DNA from: an uncultured Caldilineaceae bacterium
GTDB lineage: Bacteria > Chloroflexota > Anaerolineae > Caldilineales > Caldilineaceae
DNA length: 64,000 nt
Direction of reading: 5' to 3'
Assembly: GCA_951813625.1 (NCBI GenBank)
Contig: CATOTS010000034.1
Location: 101,865 to 165,864, forward strand
The notes under the pieces: generated by a model
The model's database searches: none
What the model saw: only the letters and a program-made list of their open reading frames with translations
Told to the model about the DNA's origin: nothing
Part shown: positions 25,314 through 33,949 of the stretch, one piece after another
Numbering within the stretch: the stretch's first letter is position 1
How the letters are laid out: every line of letters starts with the position of its first letter
Translations under genes and position numbers: made by a program

Positions 25314-26309
25314 ATGAGCAATCGCATTCTGATTACCGACATTGCGTGGCCGGACATTGAAATCGAGAAGGAGGTGCTGGCGGCCGTTGACGGAGAGCCG
25401 GTGATAGCCGGAAGTGGCTCTCCGGAAGAGATCATTGCGCTGGCTCCGCAAGCCGACGCCATTCTCACCTGCTGGAAGGATGTTCCGGCGGAGGCGCTCG
25501 ACATCGCGCCCAACTGCCGCATCGTCAGCCGTTACGGCATCGGCCTGGACAACATCCCCGTCGACCGCGCGACCGAGCTGGGCATGCTGGTCACAAATGT
25601 TCCCGACTTCTGCCTTGAGGAGGTATCGGACCACGTGATGGCGCTGCTGCTGGCGACCGCCCGTCAGCTGCTGCCGCTTGCACGCACGCCCGAGCGCAGC
25701 GACTGGAGCCGGGATACGCCGCGTCCAATCCCGCGCGTGCGCGGCCAGACCTTGGGCCTGATCGGCTATGGAAACATCGCGGGCGCGCTCGTACCGAAGG
25801 CGCTCGGATTCGGGCTGCGCGTCATCGCCTACACGCCGCGTCTGAGCTCTCAAGACGTGCCCGCAGGCGTCGAAGTTGCCGAAGACCTCGGTGCACTTCT
25901 GGAAGCTTCCGACTACGTGACCATCCACTGCCCGCTGACCGACGAGACCGCCCACATGATCAACGCCGAAGCCCTTGAGCAGATGAAGCCCTCCGCGCTT
26001 CTGATCAACACCAGCCGGGGCGGTGTGATCGACGAGGGCGCGCTCATCCGGGCATTGGAGGAGGGACAGATCGCGGGCGCTGCGCTGGACGTAACCGATC
26101 CCGAGCCGCCCGCGGCTGACAATCCGCTCCTGAACATGGAAAACGTGATCGTCACGCCCCACGCGGCATTTTACTCGGTCGCGGCGACGGCGGACCTGGC
26201 GCGTAAAGCCGCCGAAAACGTGGTTACCGTTTTGAAAGGCGAAGTCCCCAGGACGCTCATCAATACGAAGGTCCTTGAGCAGGACAATTGTCGTCTGGAA
26301 AAGGGGTAA
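25314..26309 (+). CDS. D-isomer 2-hydroxyacid dehydrogenase (phosphoglycerate dehydrogenase-like)
   Basis: A 331-residue NAD-dependent D-2-hydroxyacid dehydrogenase. The Rossmann motif is LGLIGYGNIAGA (about 145-156) and the catalytic trio lies in NTSRGGVIDEG (Arg), DVTDPEPP (Glu) and VTPHAAFYS (His). Its length, without ACT or ASB regulatory domains, and the HAAFYS phrase resemble CtBP-like/glyoxylate-hydroxypyruvate reductase relatives more than SerA. With the hydroxypyruvate-isomerase-like protein in the same locus, it could handle a hydroxypyruvate- or tartronate-type end product. It is convergent with the corrinoid activator gene. Confidence 0.92.
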   Translation: MSNRILITDIAWPDIEIEKEVLAAVDGEPVIAGSGSPEEIIALAPQADAILTCWKDVPAEALDIAPNCRIVSRYGIGLDNIPVDRATELGMLVTNVPDFCLEEVSDHVMALLLATARQLLPLARTPERSDWSRDTPRPIPRVRGQTLGLIGYGNIAGALVPKALGFGLRVIAYTPRLSSQDVPAGVEVAEDLGALLEASDYVTIHCPLTDETAHMINAEALEQMKPSALLINTSRGGVIDEGALIRALEEGQIAGAALDVTDPEPPAADNPLLNMENVIVTPHAAFYSVAATADLARKAAENVVTVLKGEVPRTLINTKVLEQDNCRLEKG

Positions 26310-26366
26310 GTGAGAGTGAGTTGAGGGGTCCGAACCGATCTTGCGCCGGTGCGGTCGACTGAGAAG

Positions 26367-28277
26367 CTAGAGTTGCTCGATTGCTGCGATTCTCTCCATT
26401 CCCAACGAATCAAGTTCAGGAAACTGCAGAACCGACAGGAACGAATCGTTGAAGTCCCCCCGCCCCGAGAGTTCATGATATTCCACGATCTGCGGCAGTG
26501 AGCGGGCGACCTGCCGTTCTCGGAAGGAGAGCAGGGCGATTTTGGCTCCTTCGCCGGCGGCATTGCCAACCGCCTTGATGCGTTCAACCGGCACCGGCGG
26601 CACCAGCCCAATGATGCGGGCACTCTGTGGGTTGATGTAGCTGCCGAAGGAACCGGCGAGATAGATTTCGACCAGGTCGTCTGCCTCCACGCCCAACTCC
26701 TGCATCACAACGTCGATGCCTCCGGCGATCGAGCCTTTGGCAAACTGGAGTTCGCGCACGTCCCGTTGCGTCAGCACAATAGGCTTGTCACTGCCTGACT
26801 CCTCAGACCAGGCCAGGACAAAGGACCGTCTTCCCTCCTCGTCTGCGATTATGCGCCGCGCCAGCTCCGGCGCGACTAATTCATATGCCTCGTCCGCTTT
26901 CACAAAGCGGCCCGATGGCAGCATGAGGCCACATAGACGCAGTTGCGCCACCACGTCCAACAGTCCTGAGCCGCACAGTCCGATCGGAGGCACGTCGCCA
27001 ATCACCTGAAGTTCAATGCCGTCGGGCGCAATCGTTACCGCCTCAATCGCACCTTCGCTTGCGCGCATACCGTCCTGGATCTGCGCGCCCTCAAATGCCG
27101 GACCCGCCGGAGCGGCCGTAGCTACCGTCCGTTCGGCCGACCCCAGGATGATCTCACCGTTCGTTCCCACATCGACCAGCAGACGTACGCCGTCGTTTTG
27201 TGCCAGGCCAGTCGCCAACAGACCCGCTACCAGATCGGCGCCGACGTAGGCGCCGAGATAGGGCAGGCAGTGCACCTGCGCCTGGGGCAGGATTTCCAGC
27301 CCCACTTCCTGCGCCGACGCCTGCACCATCTCCTCGACAACGGGGATGAAAGGTTCCAGGCCGATCGCTTCGGGGTCGACGCCCAGGAACAGGTGCTGCA
27401 TTGTCGCGTTGCCGGCGGTCACGACCTCGTACACCTCGTGGGGCGCCACGCCGCCCTCCTGCAGAAGCTGGTCGATCAGGCCGTTGAGCGTTCGCAGGAT
27501 TACCTCGTTCAGCTGGGAGAGCCCGTCGTCATTCATCATGGTGTGGCTGATGCGAGAGATGACGTCTGCCCCGTGAACGGCCTGGCCGTTGAGCGTGGAG
27601 AGGACGGCGACCGGCGCGCCTGAGTTCAGATCGAGCAACATACCCACGACTGTGGTCGTGCCGATGTCGAACGCCAAACCAAAGGCGCGCCCGCTGGTAT
27701 CGCCCTCCTCAACGCTGACCAGTTCGTGGCCGACGATCACAGCGGTAACCTGCCACTGGCCCTTGCGCAGCACGACAGGCAACTGGCGCAGTGTGGTCAG
27801 CGAGGCTTCGACTTCGAACCCCTCCGGCGCGAGCGCGTCGCGCAGCCGGCTGAAGTCGCTCCTCTGGTCCTCGAGCGTGGGCGGTGTCAGTGTCAGCGGG
27901 ATCTTGTGGACGTTCGCGTTCAGAATGACGTGGCGGTCAACGCCCATCAGCGCGGCTTTGGGATTACCCATCAGCCGCGGCACCTCGCACACGACATCCT
28001 CTTGCGCCTCGCTGCGGCACGAGAGCCGCCAGCCGTCGGCCAGCTCCTCTTCTGTGAAGATTCTGCGGTCTGCTGCGGTCGTGCCATTGTGGCCGCGAAG
28101 AATCCGGACTTTACACTTGCCGCAGGTCCCTTTGGCGCCGCAAGTGCTGTCGATCGGCAGCCCGATCCAATTGGCGGCGTTGAAGATGGTCATGCCGGGG
28201 GGAACCCGGGTCACTTTGTCGTGGGGGCGAAACTCGATGGAGACTTTAGAGGTTCCGGGCGGTGCGGTCGATGTCAT
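26367..28277 (-). CDS. corrinoid activation protein (RACo/RamA-like), 2Fe-2S ferredoxin-ASKHA ATPase
   Basis: A 636-residue reductive activator of corrinoid proteins. It re-reduces inactive Co(II) corrinoid to Co(I) with ATP. The N-terminal ferredoxin domain has C46, C52 and C55 (STCGAKGTCGKCKV) and C87 (RLSCRSE). The central and C-terminal parts form the actin-like DUF4445 domain, with GLAFDIGTTTVVGMLLDLN, LVDVGTNGEIILG and YLAGSFGSYINPQSA typical of RACo. It is the last gene of the minus-strand corrinoid operon, 42 bases after the methyltransferase gene. It confirms that the upstream corrinoid protein works in methyl transfer, where occasional oxidation needs repair. Confidence 0.93.
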   Translation of the reverse strand: MTSTAPPGTSKVSIEFRPHDKVTRVPPGMTIFNAANWIGLPIDSTCGAKGTCGKCKVRILRGHNGTTAADRRIFTEEELADGWRLSCRSEAQEDVVCEVPRLMGNPKAALMGVDRHVILNANVHKIPLTLTPPTLEDQRSDFSRLRDALAPEGFEVEASLTTLRQLPVVLRKGQWQVTAVIVGHELVSVEEGDTSGRAFGLAFDIGTTTVVGMLLDLNSGAPVAVLSTLNGQAVHGADVISRISHTMMNDDGLSQLNEVILRTLNGLIDQLLQEGGVAPHEVYEVVTAGNATMQHLFLGVDPEAIGLEPFIPVVEEMVQASAQEVGLEILPQAQVHCLPYLGAYVGADLVAGLLATGLAQNDGVRLLVDVGTNGEIILGSAERTVATAAPAGPAFEGAQIQDGMRASEGAIEAVTIAPDGIELQVIGDVPPIGLCGSGLLDVVAQLRLCGLMLPSGRFVKADEAYELVAPELARRIIADEEGRRSFVLAWSEESGSDKPIVLTQRDVRELQFAKGSIAGGIDVVMQELGVEADDLVEIYLAGSFGSYINPQSARIIGLVPPVPVERIKAVGNAAGEGAKIALLSFRERQVARSLPQIVEYHELSGRGDFNDSFLSVLQFPELDSLGMERIAAIEQL

Positions 28278-28319
28278 GGCAGCAAGCGCGGTGCGCTTCT
28301 GGTTGGAACGAACCGCGGG

Positions 28320-29189
28320 CTAGGCAGAGGCCTGCTCGCGTTTCCGCTCCGCTCGAAATGCCTGTATAAGATTTGCGGCGTAGGCGTCATGCCCCATCAG
28401 CAGGTCGGAGGCGTAGATCGTGTGGCGGATCTCGGTCTCGAGTGGATTCGTGATCGCCGATGTCAGCCCCGCTGCGATCGCCATCGACAGAAAGGCCGCG
28501 TTGACGGTCGGCCGCCACGGCAGACCGAACGAGATGTTGCTGGCGCCACAGGTCATGTTTACGCCCAAGTTCTCGCGAATCAGGCGAATTGTCTCCAGCG
28601 TAATCAGGGCCGCGTTGTCGTCGGCGCTCACGGTCAGAGCGAGCGGGTCGATCACCACATCTTCGGCGGGAATGCCATGGTCGGCGGCGCGTTCGACAAT
28701 CCGGGTGGCAATGCGCAGGCGCTCCTCCGGGTCGTTGGAGATGCCGGTATCGTCGTTGGCGACACCGACTACGGCGGCGCCGTATTTCTTGACCAATGGC
28801 AGCACGGTGTCCAGCCGCTCGTCTTCGTAGGTGACCGAGTTCACCAGGGCCTTGCCCTCGTAGACGCTCAGGCCGGCTTCCAAGGCCTCAACCACCGACG
28901 AATCGATGGAGATAGGCACGTCTACCGTTTCCTGGACTGCCTGTATGGCCTGTGTGAGGATTTCCGGCTCGACGCCATCGACCGGCACGCCGGCGTTTAT
29001 GTCCAGGACGTGGGCGTCGGCATCAACCTGCCGCCGGGCGTCGCGGCAGACCATGCTCATGTTGCGGTCGATCATCTGAGCTGTCAGGACTTTGCGGCCG
29101 GTGGGGTTAATGCGTTCGCCTATGATAACAAAGGGATGGTCTGGTCCGATAATGACTGTCTTCCTGGGGGAGGAAATCACTGTGTTCAT
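28320..29189 (-). CDS. pterin-binding methyltransferase (methyltetrahydrofolate:corrinoid type)
   Basis: A 289-residue DHPS/pterin-binding TIM barrel of the MeTr/AcsE/MtgA group that moves a methyl group between a corrinoid protein and tetrahydrofolate. Pterin-domain marks: IIGERINPTGRK near residue 22, HVLDINAGVP (about 62), PISIDSS (about 94), VIDPLALTVSADD and MTCGASNISFGLP. In a catabolic direction it would pass substrate-derived methyl to THF. It starts 6 bases after the corrinoid protein stop, clearly in the same operon. Confidence 0.93.
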   Translation of the reverse strand: MNTVISSPRKTVIIGPDHPFVIIGERINPTGRKVLTAQMIDRNMSMVCRDARRQVDADAHVLDINAGVPVDGVEPEILTQAIQAVQETVDVPISIDSSVVEALEAGLSVYEGKALVNSVTYEDERLDTVLPLVKKYGAAVVGVANDDTGISNDPEERLRIATRIVERAADHGIPAEDVVIDPLALTVSADDNAALITLETIRLIRENLGVNMTCGASNISFGLPWRPTVNAAFLSMAIAAGLTSAITNPLETEIRHTIYASDLLMGHDAYAANLIQAFRAERKREQASA

Positions 29190-29195
29190 AACGCG

Positions 29196-29951
29196 CTACT
29201 CGTCCTCGTGACCCTTGACCATCATTTCTTCGACAGCCTGCACGGCCGTCGCCAGCGCCGATGCACCCTCGCTGTCATCGCCTCCCATGCTGATATCGTA
29301 CCCCATTTCGGTCATCAGCTCTTTGGCCAGGCGGACGGCCGAGCTGGCGTCGGGGGCGAAGCCATCGGCGCCGACGCTGTCGGCGTATTCCTGTGTCACG
29401 GGTGCGCCGCCGACCATGACTCTGATCGAATCGCGCAGGCCGGCGTCGGTCAGCGCCGTCAGGTTCGACTTGAAGAACGGCATCGTCGTCGTCAGGAAGG
29501 CTGAGAAGCCCACAAGCTGGGGCTGGTGCTCCTGGACGGCCTCGACCACCTCTTCGGGCTTGACGTTGACGCCCAGGTCGACGATGTCGAAGCCCTCGCC
29601 TTCGAGCATGATATTGCACAGGTTCTTGCCGATATCATGGACATCGCCCTTGACGGTCAACATGACCACTTTGCCTATGGGCTCGGCGCCTTTGTCGACC
29701 AGGAGTGGACGCAGCAGCCCCATGGCACCCTGCATTGCACGCGCGGCGACGAGCATCTCGGGCACGAAATATTCTCCGATCTCGAACAGGCGTCCGACCT
29801 CCTGCAGCGATGGAATCAGCGCGCCGAAGAGGACATCGAGCGGGTCCATGCCCAAGTCGATGCCCTCTTGCGTGAGCTCGATCACCTCGGCCGCCTCACC
29901 CACCAGAGTGTGCTCGTATAGCCCCTTCTTGATTTCTTCTTCTCGGCTCAT
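29196..29951 (-). CDS. corrinoid (B12)-binding methyl carrier protein
   Basis: A 251-residue corrinoid protein of the MtmC/MtbC/MtaC type. The helical cap (about 1-90, including GRLFEIGEYFVPEMLVAARAM) covers a Rossmann-like B12 domain with the lower-ligand motif GDVHDIGKN, in which H105 coordinates cobalt, and later GGAPVT. It shuttles methyl groups between the UroD-like substrate methyltransferase and the pterin methyltransferase encoded on either side. A 30-residue acidic C-terminal extension (SMGGDDSEGAS...) is longer than usual. Confidence 0.95.
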   Translation of the reverse strand: MSREEEIKKGLYEHTLVGEAAEVIELTQEGIDLGMDPLDVLFGALIPSLQEVGRLFEIGEYFVPEMLVAARAMQGAMGLLRPLLVDKGAEPIGKVVMLTVKGDVHDIGKNLCNIMLEGEGFDIVDLGVNVKPEEVVEAVQEHQPQLVGFSAFLTTTMPFFKSNLTALTDAGLRDSIRVMVGGAPVTQEYADSVGADGFAPDASSAVRLAKELMTEMGYDISMGGDDSEGASALATAVQAVEEMMVKGHEDE

Positions 29952-29963
29952 GGTATACGGCTC

Positions 29964-30992
29964 CTATTGGCTGGGGTTGTCGAGGCAGGTTTCCACAATT
30001 GACTTGAGATTGGCGACGGGCGCCTGAAGGGGGACGGCGCATTCGGGCGCGATGATGTCGACACCTGCGTCGATGGCCGCCTGCGCCTCGGCGCGCGCCT
30101 CGTCCGGACCGCGGGCGTAAAGCGTTATTGGATTGTTGACGTTTCCGGTCAGCTTCATTCTGCCCGCGTTCTTTTCGACCATCAGATTGGGATCGTTGGC
30201 CGACTCGAAATGGTAGCAGGCGAAGCCGGCCTCGCCGAAATAGTCCACCCGATCGAGCGTGCGTCCGCAGCAGTGCAGGATGACCGGGGCCTTTACCTGC
30301 GGCACAAGCTCCTTGTGCAGCGGCAGCAAGAAGTCCCGGTACATGGTATTGCGCACCAGGTCGCCTGTTGCGTGATCGGCCCACACGATCGCGTCTGCGC
30401 CGGCTTCAACTTGGGCGGCGGCGTAGGCAAGCGGGACGGGCGAGAGCGTATCCAGCGACTTGCGCACCCGGTCCGGGTCCATAATCGTGTCGAAGAGGAA
30501 TTCCTGCGTGTTGTAGCAGTGGTAGGAGAGCGTCCAAGGCCCCATCACCTTGCCGAGCACCATGACTTCGTCGCCGAAGTGTTGCTTGAGCAGTCGAATG
30601 GCATCGATCGAGCACTTGACGTACTTGTCTTCCAGAAAGGAGTCGGGGAATCCGTCCGGCAGCTTGATCTCGGTATCGCGGTCGGCCCAAGGCGAATCGG
30701 TTGGATTCGGCATCATGTCGGTGTCGGACCAGTCGACCATGCAGCCGAGCGCGGTGGCCTCCTGCGCGATGCTGAAGATCGGCATCACGCTGTCAAATCC
30801 CATCACCTCGTGCGCGCCGGCCGCGAGTGTGGCCATCGGCTCCGGCTCGATGTTGGCGTGGGGGAAGCGGGCGCCGGTTATGTCCATCAACTCATAGGTT
30901 ATGACGGACACGATGCTGGCCGCGGGCGGCCTATCCACCGGATCGCCGTTCAGCCCAGCAAGGAACCGCTGCTTCGGTGTCATCTGTGCCAT
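29964..30992 (-). CDS. UroD-like (MtaA/MtbA-type) methyltransferase
   Basis: A 342-residue uroporphyrinogen-decarboxylase-family TIM barrel, here almost certainly a zinc methyltransferase. Zinc ligands H240 and C242 (ILHCCGRT) and C318 (APECAVP) match the HxC...C pattern of MtaA/MtbA-like enzymes, absent from true HemE. Placed 12 bases upstream of the corrinoid protein, it is the likely substrate:corrinoid methyltransferase; no MttB/MtgB-type gene is present. The substrate (methoxyl, N-methyl or S-methyl) cannot be deduced. AAAAAGGAGCAAGCT provides the ribosome site. Confidence 0.9.
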   Translation of the reverse strand: MAQMTPKQRFLAGLNGDPVDRPPAASIVSVITYELMDITGARFPHANIEPEPMATLAAGAHEVMGFDSVMPIFSIAQEATALGCMVDWSDTDMMPNPTDSPWADRDTEIKLPDGFPDSFLEDKYVKCSIDAIRLLKQHFGDEVMVLGKVMGPWTLSYHCYNTQEFLFDTIMDPDRVRKSLDTLSPVPLAYAAAQVEAGADAIVWADHATGDLVRNTMYRDFLLPLHKELVPQVKAPVILHCCGRTLDRVDYFGEAGFACYHFESANDPNLMVEKNAGRMKLTGNVNNPITLYARGPDEARAEAQAAIDAGVDIIAPECAVPLQAPVANLKSIVETCLDNPSQ

Positions 30993-31064
30993 AGCTTGCT
31001 CCTTTTTCCGCTGGCTTCAGTGTGGATCGTGCGGCCGTGCACAGACCGCCTGCCGTGGGCAGAA

Positions 31065-32120
31065 TTACCAACTGCAGGGATCAAGGCCCAGGGTACGCCC
31101 CTCCTGGCAGATATATTCCCAGGTGGTCTCGTCTATTTCGATGCCTTCGTTCTCTATGCGTTGCGCGTTGCGAAACTCCGGCTCGCCCGGCGCCAGGATT
31201 TCGTTGAACCCCGGGGCCAGCCGGCTCGACTTGACGTGTTCGAGCAGCGCCTCCACTTCGTCATAGTACGTGGAGAGTTCGGTGAAGTGCTCGATGTTGT
31301 AGACGGTAAAGAGGACGCCGTTGCTGTGCATTGTGCGCGAACCAGCCGCGCAGCCCTCACCGCTGAGCGCGCCGCCCAGCAATTCTACCACAAGACCCAG
31401 GCTATAGCCTTTATGTGCCACGACTCCGCCCATGGGAAGGATGGCACCGGGCGGATCGGCCCTGAAATCGTTTGGATCGGTGGTCGGGTTGCCCTGGGCG
31501 TCAATCAGCCAGCCTTCCGGCACTTCGACGCCCTGGTTGATGGCCACGCGCACCTTGCCCTCGGCGACCACCGAAGTGGTCATGTCCACCAGAATGGGGT
31601 CGGAATCGGGTCGCGGCGCCGAAAAGGCGATCGGATTGGTGCTAATCCGTCCATCCAGGCCGCCGAACGGAGAAATCTGGTAGCCCAGGCGGCCGGCGTT
31701 TACGAATGCCAGCCCGATCATGTTGTTCTGGCGCGCCGCCATCAGTGGATAGGCGCCTGCGCGGCCAACGTGGCTCGTGTTGCGCAGTGTAACAGTGGCG
31801 AGGCCGTTCTGGCGCGCCTTTTCGATCGCCAGGTTCATGGCGAAGGTCGCGCCGACCTGACCGAGTGCGCCGCCGGCGTCGACGACGGCGGTTGACGGTT
31901 TTTCGCGAACGATCTCCGGGGTCGCGCGCGGCTGAAATCGTCCCTCGCGGATGGCGCGCGTGTATTCGTAGTAGCGGATTGCGCCGTGCGAGTCGTGCCC
32001 GAAAAGGTTCGACTCAACCAGATGGTCAACGACGGCACGTGCATCGTCTGTTGTGCAGCCCGAGGCCTCAAAAAGCTGGTAACCTATCTGGCGCAATCTA
32101 CCTGGCAGAATATTCGGCAT
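31065..32120 (-). CDS. Ldh family oxidoreductase (malate/L-lactate dehydrogenase type 2)
   Basis: A 351-residue NAD(P)-dependent dehydrogenase of the MDH2/LDH2 (YlbC/AllD/ComC-like) family. Typical phrases are LFGHDSHGAIRYYEYTRAI, VTLRNTSHVGRAGAYP, ISTNPIAFSAP and VVAHKGYSLGLVVELLGGALSG. Members act on 2-hydroxyacids, ureidoglycolate, sulfolactate or imines. It heads the minus-strand cluster 72 bases before the UroD-like gene and may oxidise the hydroxyacid left after demethylation. A strong AGGAGC ribosome site precedes the ATG. Confidence 0.9.
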   Translation of the reverse strand: MPNILPGRLRQIGYQLFEASGCTTDDARAVVDHLVESNLFGHDSHGAIRYYEYTRAIREGRFQPRATPEIVREKPSTAVVDAGGALGQVGATFAMNLAIEKARQNGLATVTLRNTSHVGRAGAYPLMAARQNNMIGLAFVNAGRLGYQISPFGGLDGRISTNPIAFSAPRPDSDPILVDMTTSVVAEGKVRVAINQGVEVPEGWLIDAQGNPTTDPNDFRADPPGAILPMGGVVAHKGYSLGLVVELLGGALSGEGCAAGSRTMHSNGVLFTVYNIEHFTELSTYYDEVEALLEHVKSSRLAPGFNEILAPGEPEFRNAQRIENEGIEIDETTWEYICQEGRTLGLDPCSW

Positions 32121-32176
32121 AGTGCTCCTATTTTACTCCAATTTGCTACATCTGAACGAAAAATGTCCTGCCAAAA

Positions 32177-33658
32177 TCAACTTTCGGTCTGCTCTTCCGC
32201 GGCTGCCCGATCTCCGGGCGATGGCGCGGCACCTTCTGAATCCGGCTCGGTGGACGAATGTCCGTTGGCCTGGGCCAAATGGGACTTTAGCTGGCGTCTT
32301 GCCTCGCCGAGATCTGCGCTTTCAAGGTAGTCGCGCACTTCGCTTAGGGTGAAGCTCCGTTCATCTTCGGGAATGGGCAGCGGCGGCTGCACGGGGTCTG
32401 GCACGACCTGCACGATGCTGGTGGCCAGTTGGGTGCCGGCACTGTCGTCGGATGCGGCACGGGCGGTGAGGTGGGCGAAGAGCAGGTTGGCCAGCATTTC
32501 CGATTGGCCGATAAAGACTGGCGATTGTGTGTTACACAGCACCTGGCGCAAGGGCAGACTGGTGTTGTCCGGCCGCGCAAAATCGGTTGCCAAGTTCTGC
32601 AACAGATTCGTCAGTCCCTTCAGGCTCGATGGGTGGACGCTCCGTTCGGGCTCCTCGATGCAAAGCAGTCCCTCGTGGGCCGGATCGTGTTTCAGCGTGC
32701 TCAGTGCCAGCAAGCGCAGCGTGCCCTCGGACAGCGCACGCGACGGGAAGCGCCGTCCATCCTCCATTTCGATCCACACTGTGTTGAGGTCACGCGCTCG
32801 ATTCTCTTCTACTTCGACCTTGCGCACGCCGGGAACACGGCGAGCAAGATCGCGTGAGATTGTGGACACCTGATCCGGGTCGGAGGCAAAGATGCGGGCC
32901 AGCGCATTGGGAAGGTTGCCTCCATCGGCCCCCATCCTGTCCGACGCCGACCCCTGGCTGGACTTGCGCAGGGCTTCGGGGTGGAGACTCAAGAAGCGCC
33001 AGGACCGAAACTCTTCGGCCACCGCGAACGCGTGCGGAAACTCTGTGCTTTGAATCCCGCTCAAAACTGTCCGTTTTGACTGGTCGGCTGCGACTTTGCG
33101 TAGTCCGCCGCGGCCATCCTGGTGCAGGATGATGGCCGGCCTGGCTTCTTCAACATCGGTTGAAATGAGTGGGGAGCGGCCTCCGGTCAGCGCCGGCACC
33201 CACGCGCCGCCGGTGTTCAGGCTGTATGCACGCGTCCAGCGGTCCTTGTGGCGCGGGATTGGCGTCAATGCCTCGCGCTTCAGTGAGATGCCATCCGGTC
33301 CCGGGGAATCGTTGCGCCTTTCGATGACCAGTTCGTAGCGCAAGCGGGGGTAGGTGAGTTCGCGGCCTGTTCCCCAGCTATCCTGTACGCGTCTAGCGAC
33401 CAGCAGTTCCACTGCCAGCCGCATCTGGGTTGCTGTGCGGCCGCCCGGTCGGACTGTGAAGAGTTCTCCTACCTGGCCGCGCACCTCGTGGAAGGCCGAG
33501 GTGAGGTCTGATCCAGCCAGACGCCCCAGCAGTCGGAGGGCGTCGAAGAGGTTGCTCTTGCCTGCCCCGTTTGCTCCAACGATTAGCTGGAGAGGGGCCA
33601 GGTCCAGCGAGAAATCCTGAAACGTCTTGAAGCCGTCAAGCTCGACGCGGGTAATCAT
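32177..33658 (-). CDS. AAA family ATPase (RecF/SMC-like, AAA_21)
   Basis: A 493-residue ATPase with an N-terminal FKTFQDFSLDLAPLQLIVG and Walker A GANGAGKSN (28-36). The C-terminal half has a signature-like ALSEGTLRLLAL, Walker B LLCIEEPERSVHP and a QSPVFIG loop. The tail (about 440-493) is polar and low complexity. No nuclease or Toprim partner adjoins it, so it is an orphan of the DUF2813/AAA_21 group whose role is not known; many act in DNA repair or phage defence. It borders the HEPN-containing island, transcribed divergently from it. Confidence 0.85.
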   Translation of the reverse strand: MITRVELDGFKTFQDFSLDLAPLQLIVGANGAGKSNLFDALRLLGRLAGSDLTSAFHEVRGQVGELFTVRPGGRTATQMRLAVELLVARRVQDSWGTGRELTYPRLRYELVIERRNDSPGPDGISLKREALTPIPRHKDRWTRAYSLNTGGAWVPALTGGRSPLISTDVEEARPAIILHQDGRGGLRKVAADQSKRTVLSGIQSTEFPHAFAVAEEFRSWRFLSLHPEALRKSSQGSASDRMGADGGNLPNALARIFASDPDQVSTISRDLARRVPGVRKVEVEENRARDLNTVWIEMEDGRRFPSRALSEGTLRLLALSTLKHDPAHEGLLCIEEPERSVHPSSLKGLTNLLQNLATDFARPDNTSLPLRQVLCNTQSPVFIGQSEMLANLLFAHLTARAASDDSAGTQLATSIVQVVPDPVQPPLPIPEDERSFTLSEVRDYLESADLGEARRQLKSHLAQANGHSSTEPDSEGAAPSPGDRAAAEEQTES

Positions 33659-33790
33659 GGAATCCCTTACACCAGTGGCCGGCGGCTGCTATTATACCAC
33701 AATTCGTTTGAAATGAGGGTGCGCGCAGAGTTGTGAGATTGGGTCGAATTGCGGTGTGTGGCGCAGGAAGGTTCAGGTAGGGGACTCTTT

Positions 33791-33827
33791 TGTCAGGTAT
33801 AGGCTTTCCTGACAGGACATTGTCAGG
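33791..33827. promoter_or_regulatory. alternating TGTCAGG/CCTGACA sites upstream of the HEPN gene
   Basis: TGTCAGG at 33791-33797, its inverted copy CCTGACA at 33808-33814 and TGTCAGG again at 33821-33827 lie in the 291-base divergent intergenic region. Three evenly placed copies with alternating orientation could be an operator or competing hairpins. The rest of 33659-33949 shows only an AT-rich patch and the ribosome site GGGAGGAAAAC of the next gene. Confidence 0.4.
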
Positions 33828-33949
33828 AAGAATGTCTGTCTGTTGTCGAGCTTCCAGTCTTGGCGCTTCTTATACTTGAGCCAAGTTAGGTACTGAAGGA
33901 TTTGGAGGAATAAATTCAGGGAACTGCGAGAAAGGGAGGAAAACTTCAA

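Noticed and set aside
27726..29504. 592-codon plus-strand frame
   Set aside because: Antisense to the pterin methyltransferase and corrinoid activator genes, with shadow composition (His/Gly/Asp/Val-rich).
30210..31895. 561-codon plus-strand frame
   Set aside because: Antisense to the UroD-like and Ldh genes, which have clear family motifs.
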